DNA from: Pleurodeles waltl
Lineage: Eukaryota > Chordata > Amphibia > Caudata > Salamandridae
Reading direction: 5' to 3'
Length of the DNA: 64,000 bases
NCBI RefSeq assembly: GCF_031143425.1
Contig: NC_090440.1
Location: 1,272,845,123-1,272,909,122, forward strand
Shown: positions 58,680 to 64,000 of the stretch, one piece after another
Numbering within the stretch: position 1 is the first letter of the stretch
How the letters are laid out: each line of letters opens with the position of its first letter
Made by a program: the position numbers and the translations under genes
The notes under the pieces: model-generated
Seen by the model: only the letters and a program-made list of their open reading frames with translations
Databases searched by the model: none
Told to the model about the DNA's origin: nothing

Positions 58680-59170
58680 GACATAACAGGAGCATGCCCA
58701 GGGTTGTGGGGGTCCCCAGGGCCCTCTGGGGCTCCATGAGGGGGGCCACACCCCCTCAAACAAGAATACCCACAGGGAGTGGTGGTCCCCAGGGTGTTAG
58801 GGTCCAAAACAGACCCCCTTTAAATTTTTTACAGTTTTCCGGGGGGGAGGGGGGTGGTTCCTGGGGCACGGGTGACCACAGGCCACCGCATGTATCCATA
58901 TAGAAGCTCTGGGGGGTGGTGGTCCCCAAAGATTTGCCCCGGGGGTAGTGGTCCCAAGGAAAGCGGGGGCCCATAAATACAATGCATTTTCCTCCAGAGC
59001 ATAGTAGCCCCTGGGTTGCAGGGAAATTATCTCAACACTCCTGGGAGTTGGTGGTTTCTGGGGCAGCAGGGGGCCCGATGGCCCCCGCCAATTACATGAA
59101 AGTCCTGGGGAGGTGGTGGTCCCCAGGGTAGCGGGAGGGAGCCAGGAGCCCCACAACACTTTAAAAAAAA
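58680..59170. repeat. GC-rich imperfect repeats (GGTGGTGGTCCCCAGGG words)
   Basis: The words GTGGTGGTCCCC or GGTAGTGGTCCC recur at about 58780, 58850, 58915, 58945, 59055 and 59115 with intervening GGGGGCC blocks. Long frames on both strands here come from base composition. Confidence 0.55.
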
Positions 59171-59299
59171 ATCCCCTGGGACTTAACCCACCCAGGGGCA
59201 TCAGGCTAACAAAGCGCAGGAGACCACGCTTCATTTTGCTGTTAATTGTACGAGTGGATTGGCGGATCCACAGTGTCTCCGTTAGTAAAATTAAAAATA

Positions 59300-59600
59300 A
59301 AGGGCCAGATGTACCATCACGGCCCATTCCAATTCGGTAATATCGATTTTTAAGAAATCGCTATTACCGACTCGCAAAGGGCCATGTTTCACATTTGCGA
59401 ATCGGTAATAGCGATTTCTTAAAAATCGCAAATGCTATTACCAAATCGCAAATTGCAATACCGGCCCCATTCGCAGCTATGTGCATGTTGGGGTGCAAAC
59501 TCCAACATTTTGATGTAAGACAGGTCTAATGTCAAAATATAAATATGGAGTTAGAATGACACAAATTCAGAGCAAATGGAATACAAAGAAGCCCCCAAAT
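59300..59600. repeat. Palindrome-rich repeat with TCGGTAATA motifs
   Basis: ATTCGGTAATATCGATTTTTAA (about 59331) is followed by inverted forms of the same words near 59360-59450 (GCGATTTCTTAAAAATCGC). The right part (59530-59590) resembles the subterminal region of the GGGGCATA family. Confidence 0.5.
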
Positions 59601-59944
59601 CTCTTCTGGGCATTCTTGCAGATTCTTTACAGGTCCAGGCCTCATCCAGTGAGGTGAAGAGATGTGACTTCTCATTCATCATCATGTAACCATTAACTTA
59701 CCTGGCTATTGCAGAGCATATGTAACATTCCTGTTTGTTTGACATCCACAAAGGAGAGTCTTTGTTGCTGACAATGGGATGTGTGATCTGGACCTTTATT
59801 ATTGGCAGGAACCCTGAGGCCATGCTCTCAGACTACTTGTGGTACATGGTCCTTGTCGTGGAAATTCAGATCTCTGGCCAACACAGATCTATGAGGTGCT
59901 GGGCAACAGTGGACTCTCCAAAATTATTTATTGGACAACCGAGT

Positions 59945-60935
59945 CAATTCAATTCTCTTTATTCGGTCAAAGTGTAGACCATTAGAGTACAATCAACCAT
60001 ACATCAGTACATAAAAAGAAGAATAACGAGAAAGGAATAATAAAAAAGCTCTGAATAAATACTAAAAACAGGAACAACCTTTGGTTTCTTCATAGTCTAA
60101 GAGAAATAAATAGCAGGAAACCTTGCCTATTTAAAAAACGATTGTCAGCACATTTCAGCAAGCTCCTGCTAGAAGATATTGGATTCCCACTCACAGCTAT
60201 TTGAAATGAGATGTGCTTTTAACAATTAATACATATATAAATACATAGAATCAAGACTTCAGTATAAAAATAATTTCGAGACTACTAATATAAGGTTCAG
60301 CATACCATTATCCTAAAAAGGAAAAACACATTTTGTAGCCAAAACTACTCTTATTAAAATAATTCAGATACTAACAGTCTAAAATGCAATGTACTGTCAT
60401 ACGGTAAATAGATTTATGAATAGATGCGATATCTCAGCCGTTAGTCATAAAATCTGTTTTAATTGTAACAATATAAAGTGCAGTGTGCTATAATACAATA
60501 AATAGATTGACAGATACGTGCTTTATCTCAGCCATTGACCATGAAAACTAAAGATAGTAAAGACAAATGCTGTTGTTATCATAATATTGTCACTATAAGT
60601 TATAATAAGATTTAATTAGAAAATGTAATCTCTAAAACCATTAAATAGAAACAGGAAAAAGGGGACAAACCATCCAAAAAATCATAACCATCTGTTGTTC
60701 CCCGCTAAACCTGCTATAAAGCTCACAGAGTCTATTTTGTGCTCAAGTTTAGATATAGTGTCCTTTATTTCTTGCAATAAGGAATTGAACTCATCTATAT
60801 GTCCTTCTAAGACTGTCTGCTCGGAGCACAGTGCACTCTCAGACTTCAGCCCTGTGCCCCTGCACATTTCATCTTGTTTTTCAGCCTAGGGACCTTTCTT
60901 CAGCTTTGGTTTAATCATTGTTACTGCTTGGGCAC
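59945..60935 (-). mobile_element. Retroelement 3' region with coiled-coil remnant
   Basis: On the minus strand a short frame (60867-60682) contains FNSLLQEIKDTISKLEHKID, a coiled-coil-type heptad run. It is followed by AT-rich sequence and a terminus with CCGAATAAAGAGAATTGAATTGA (59960-59938). This looks like an internally deleted LINE-like element joining an ORF1-type coiled coil to a 3' UTR. Family and boundaries are uncertain. Confidence 0.35.
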
Positions 60936-62780
60936 TGCACCCTCATGTCCTTAAAGCACAGCCATTGTTGTACTTGGCCCTTGTCGCTACATCACTCACC
61001 CCTGAGGCGGTATGTAAGACCCATCATCTGTTTACTCTACAGTGCCAGGTTTCCATAGAAATTGTGGTCTTGCAGCACTACAAAGCACCACAGATGTGTG
61101 GAACAGTTGTCTCAAAGTCCATTGTTGTCAACATCCTGATCCAAGTTCCCCAGCTATGATGCAACAATTGTGGAAGAAAAAATAATGATCTTTTTGTTGG
61201 GTAGATAGGTTTGTGTGAATGGTGTGTACGTAACGTGTTGAAATTGAGTGAGGTGTGTAATGACCGAGCAATGATTTGTACTCTACAAGAAATATATTAC
61301 AAGCAATTTGTGTTTTTTTTAATGTCATCAAATGTGGTATTTACGTACTTTAGATTGAAAATTGACAAAAATAGATAAAAAGTATGAGAAATTCAAAAAA
61401 GTATAAAAATACAGTTGTGTCAACAATTATATTGTGATTAAATTTGGTCTATTAGCAACATGTTTGTTATTTGAGATGCTATCAAAGCTGGCACCACTGC
61501 ACTGAGACTCCTGTCCTAATCTGCTATCCAGGACTGTGTCCAGTCTGTCTGTTTGTGACTCTTCACGGACGTGATTATTCACCATTCACAGCCACTGTCC
61601 ATCACACACTTTGCAGGACTAATGTTGATGCTAGAGTGGCCAGGTGGGAGCAGCACTGGAACACCTCCTACTCCATTGTGTGCCTGGCCATGCCCTTGAA
61701 GAACTGCCTAACTTAAGGATGACTGATAGCCCAGAACACAGAAATATGTAGACATTTAGGTGTCACACATAATAAGTGATAACAAGGACCTGAACAATCA
61801 TAGAGTAAAAGAAGGCATAAGACGGTGGACTTGGTTACCCCTAACAGTTCTCTGAAAGCATTATTAAAGGTGGTAGTTCTCTCTGCTGCCAGTATGTATT
61901 TCAGAGACTACTTTGTCTACTAGTTAGATTATGGTTTTGTGAACTGAATTGAATGTTAACCACTGTGTTATGGGCCAGTTTCAGATCAAGAATACAAGTA
62001 AAGACTCACAAAATACTGTATTATAAATTTCCTTGGCTGCATGAGACTTCGAATATTATACTTTGCTTCCAAGTAACAATATCTGTTGCAATGACTAGAT
62101 GAACAACCTAATAGAGAATTGAAAGAAATGTCAACTTTATCATGGATGTGCCTGCCTAAGCCCACGGAACAAAGAAGGGAGCCCAAACCTCTGGATCCAA
62201 CACAGGAGGGGGATCCCCTTTGAAAATTTAGTGAGAAAGAATTGGACAGTGATGTCTGAGAGGGGCTGATCTGAGGTACCCAGAGGAGATGTGACTAATG
62301 ACTCCTGGATGATACCATTTTGAACTGTTCCAAAATACACCATCCACAACAGGAAGAAGGAACCTCCTGATGCCCAGAAAGTATGAAGGACTCTACTCAG
62401 TTGACATCAGGACTAGTGGGCCTCCCCAAGGGTCAATGATGCTGGCCCACTTAGATTCCCTGGAAATCAGTTGGGGGAAAGCTCTGGACTATTTTACCCT
62501 GAGACAAAGACCAGGAGGAAGGCTGGCACAGTGAGCAAGGAGAGCCAGCTATCTGTGGATTGCACTGCTTTGGAAGTAGAGAGGTCTGCTGCAAGTGTTC
62601 CTGGTGGATAGGGCTCAACACCATGAGTAAAATAAGCCAGGATTGTTCTGATCAACCCAAGAGGGCCTGAGTTATGGCATTTTGAAGTTGCCAACCTTTT
62701 CTTGAGAGGAGTGCCCGGGGCTCTACTGCTGTTCTAAAATTACCCCTGAGTGTGCCGGGGCCATGGGGTCAGAACATAAT
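60936..62780. other. Unassigned sequence
   Basis: No recognised gene or repeat boundary is seen in 1.8 kb. Short plus-strand frames at 60965-61159 and 61471-61716 have no domain. The flanks of the retroelement at 59945-60935 might once have been contiguous here. Confidence 0.35.
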
Positions 62781-63204
62781 GGGGCATATATAAGGAAAGT
62801 GGAGTTGCACCTAGTGCAGTGCCACTTTCTTTGCACCCCTTAGCATCACACTACCGCCACCATGTGTCAGACATATCTAAGATACGCGCACCATGGCGCA
62901 GGATAGGGAAAATAGCATCATTTTTGTTGACGCTATTGATGTACTCTGCAGGAGTAGCACCAAAATATTAGAGTACATAGAGCCTATTATGAATAATGGA
63001 AGCCTCCTTTTAATGCCTGCTCTGAGCAGGTGTTAAAAGTGGCATAAAAAATGACACAAGAAAATATGTTAGCAGGTATAATGTAGTGCAAATGGTTACT
63101 TTGTAAATCTGGCACAAGGATTTTGGCCTTGTTGGGCAACATTAACATAAAAAAAGGACGCTAATGTGGCGCAAGGTTGAGCTAGGGGTTTATAAATATG
63201 CTCC
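62781..63204. mobile_element. MITE-like element with GGGGCATA ends, 424 bp
   Basis: It starts GGGGCATATATAAGG and ends TATAAATATGCTCC, with a 3-bp duplication AAT (62778-62780 and 63205-63207). Same family as 53340-54218 by termini, but the interior differs. No coding capacity. Confidence 0.6.
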
Positions 63205-63720
63205 AATGTTTTTTTTCATAAATGGTTCCAGAAGGGGGGCATGCATAGGGCCCTCTTCCCAGACTCGCTCTTGACCCATTAACTGTATTTTCACAGTAAC
63301 CAATCCCTAACTCGCGGATGGCAGACGTCAGGCAGAACTCCATCGTGCCTCTCCACGGTGACATGCCTGCCTTGCTCCCCAAGCCTGTGTCTGGCACCCA
63401 CCATGAGCATTAGGACTCCTGCCTGCTTATACGTTGCTGGTTCACAGATCACCTCACACGTAGGTGTGAGTCGTCCGGGAGCCTTGGGGCACGAGGAGTG
63501 GGCTCCCTCAACTGACCCCAATTATTGAGGCCTGACCTTCTGATTGTGGGGCCATAAGAACCAGGCCCCACCCGGAATTTCCAGCAATATTAAAGGACTC
63601 CAACGACTGTGTCTTTTGCTACATCTAGGAGCACGGCGCTCTCTAGAGGCTAAGTCTATGGTTGTATGTTATGAAAACTGTGATGTGCTCTAGGGGCTGT
63701 TTTTATGCTTCCTAGGCACC
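63205..63720. other. Unassigned sequence
   Basis: No feature is recognised beyond short frames without motifs. Confidence 0.35.
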
Positions 63721-64000
63721 GGGGATTTGTTTTTTGGCACCAATGTCATTATTATTAGGCCAATCTGGCCCCAGGGGGGGCAGAAACCTCTAGGCACCAG
63801 GGCAAAAAAATGTGTGTTTTTTTTTTTGTTTGTTTGTTTTTTTAGAGATGGGGAGCAACCCATCAGGCAAGGGTCGCTCCCTTGGGGGGCAAATTGTATT
63901 TAGACCATTTGGGCAGATTGGGCGATTTTAGGTCAATCTGCCCCCAAGGGGGCAGAAACCACTAGGGACCTGGGATTTGTTTTTTGGCGCCAATGTCACG
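63721..64000 (+). repeat. Start of a ~250-bp tandem repeat
   Basis: GATTTGTTTTTTGGCACCAATGTCA-type sequence at 63724 recurs at 63974. In addition GGCCAATCTGGCCCC..GGGGGGCAGAAACC (63760) matches GGTCAATCTGCCCCC..GGGGGCAGAAACC (63933). The array is cut by the window end. A T-run with TTTG repeats lies at 63810-63843. Confidence 0.65.

Noticed and set aside
58797..59327. 176-codon minus-strand Pro/Gly-rich frame
   Set aside because: It follows from GC-rich imperfect repeats of GGTGGTCCCC words and has no domain.

Overview
The window looks like intergenic or intronic DNA from a very large animal genome, most likely a salamander and possibly a Pleurodeles-type newt. This is an inference from repeat content (PIF/Harbinger copies, multi-kilobase TG...CA repeats, L2- and L1-like LINEs, palindromic MITEs) plus general recollection of such genomes, not a search result. 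I see no intact host gene. Almost every reading frame I can explain belongs to a mobile element, and every autonomous copy is broken.

Layout: (1) 547-3570 is an LTR-like repeat of family A, flanked by an imperfect 5-bp target duplication. (2) 3571-5916 is degraded sequence with a minus-strand Pro/Ser/Thr-rich coding remnant. (3) 5917-9568 is an L2-clade LINE with a duplicated 5' UTR and three frameshifts. (4) 9816-17812 is a PIF/Harbinger element. Its DDE transposase is on the plus strand; a Myb/SANT gene lies antisense inside the first transposase intron; a second, different Myb/SANT gene converges on the transposase from downstream. (5) 17813-27371 is AT-rich with remnants of an L2/CR1-like LINE (minus), an L1-like ORF1 (plus), a palindromic MITE, a truncated family A copy and an L1-like reverse transcriptase (minus). 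(6) 28690-32320 is an L1-like endonuclease remnant split by a family A copy with a perfect 5-bp duplication. (7) 33243-40070 is an old LINE remnant with a second L2 LINE (34210-37746) lying inside it. (8) 40240-46376 is a family A copy that carries a tandemly duplicated terminus and has a family B element (42879-45614) nested inside it. (9) 46382-52150 is a second, more decayed Harbinger copy with the same gene order. (10) 52282-54923 is another family B element containing a MITE. (11) 54924-64000 is short repeats: MITE-like elements with GGGGCATA ends, a minisatellite, a tRNA-like sequence with ~100-bp tandem repeats, a retroelement 3' end, and the start of a ~250-bp tandem repeat.

The most interesting object is the Harbinger gene set. 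Classical PIF/Harbinger elements encode a DDE transposase and one Myb/SANT partner. Here two dissimilar Myb/SANT-type proteins accompany the transposase, one of them nested antisense in its intron. Exon joins agree in phase across splice sites, and the second copy repeats the order of the first Myb gene and the transposase.
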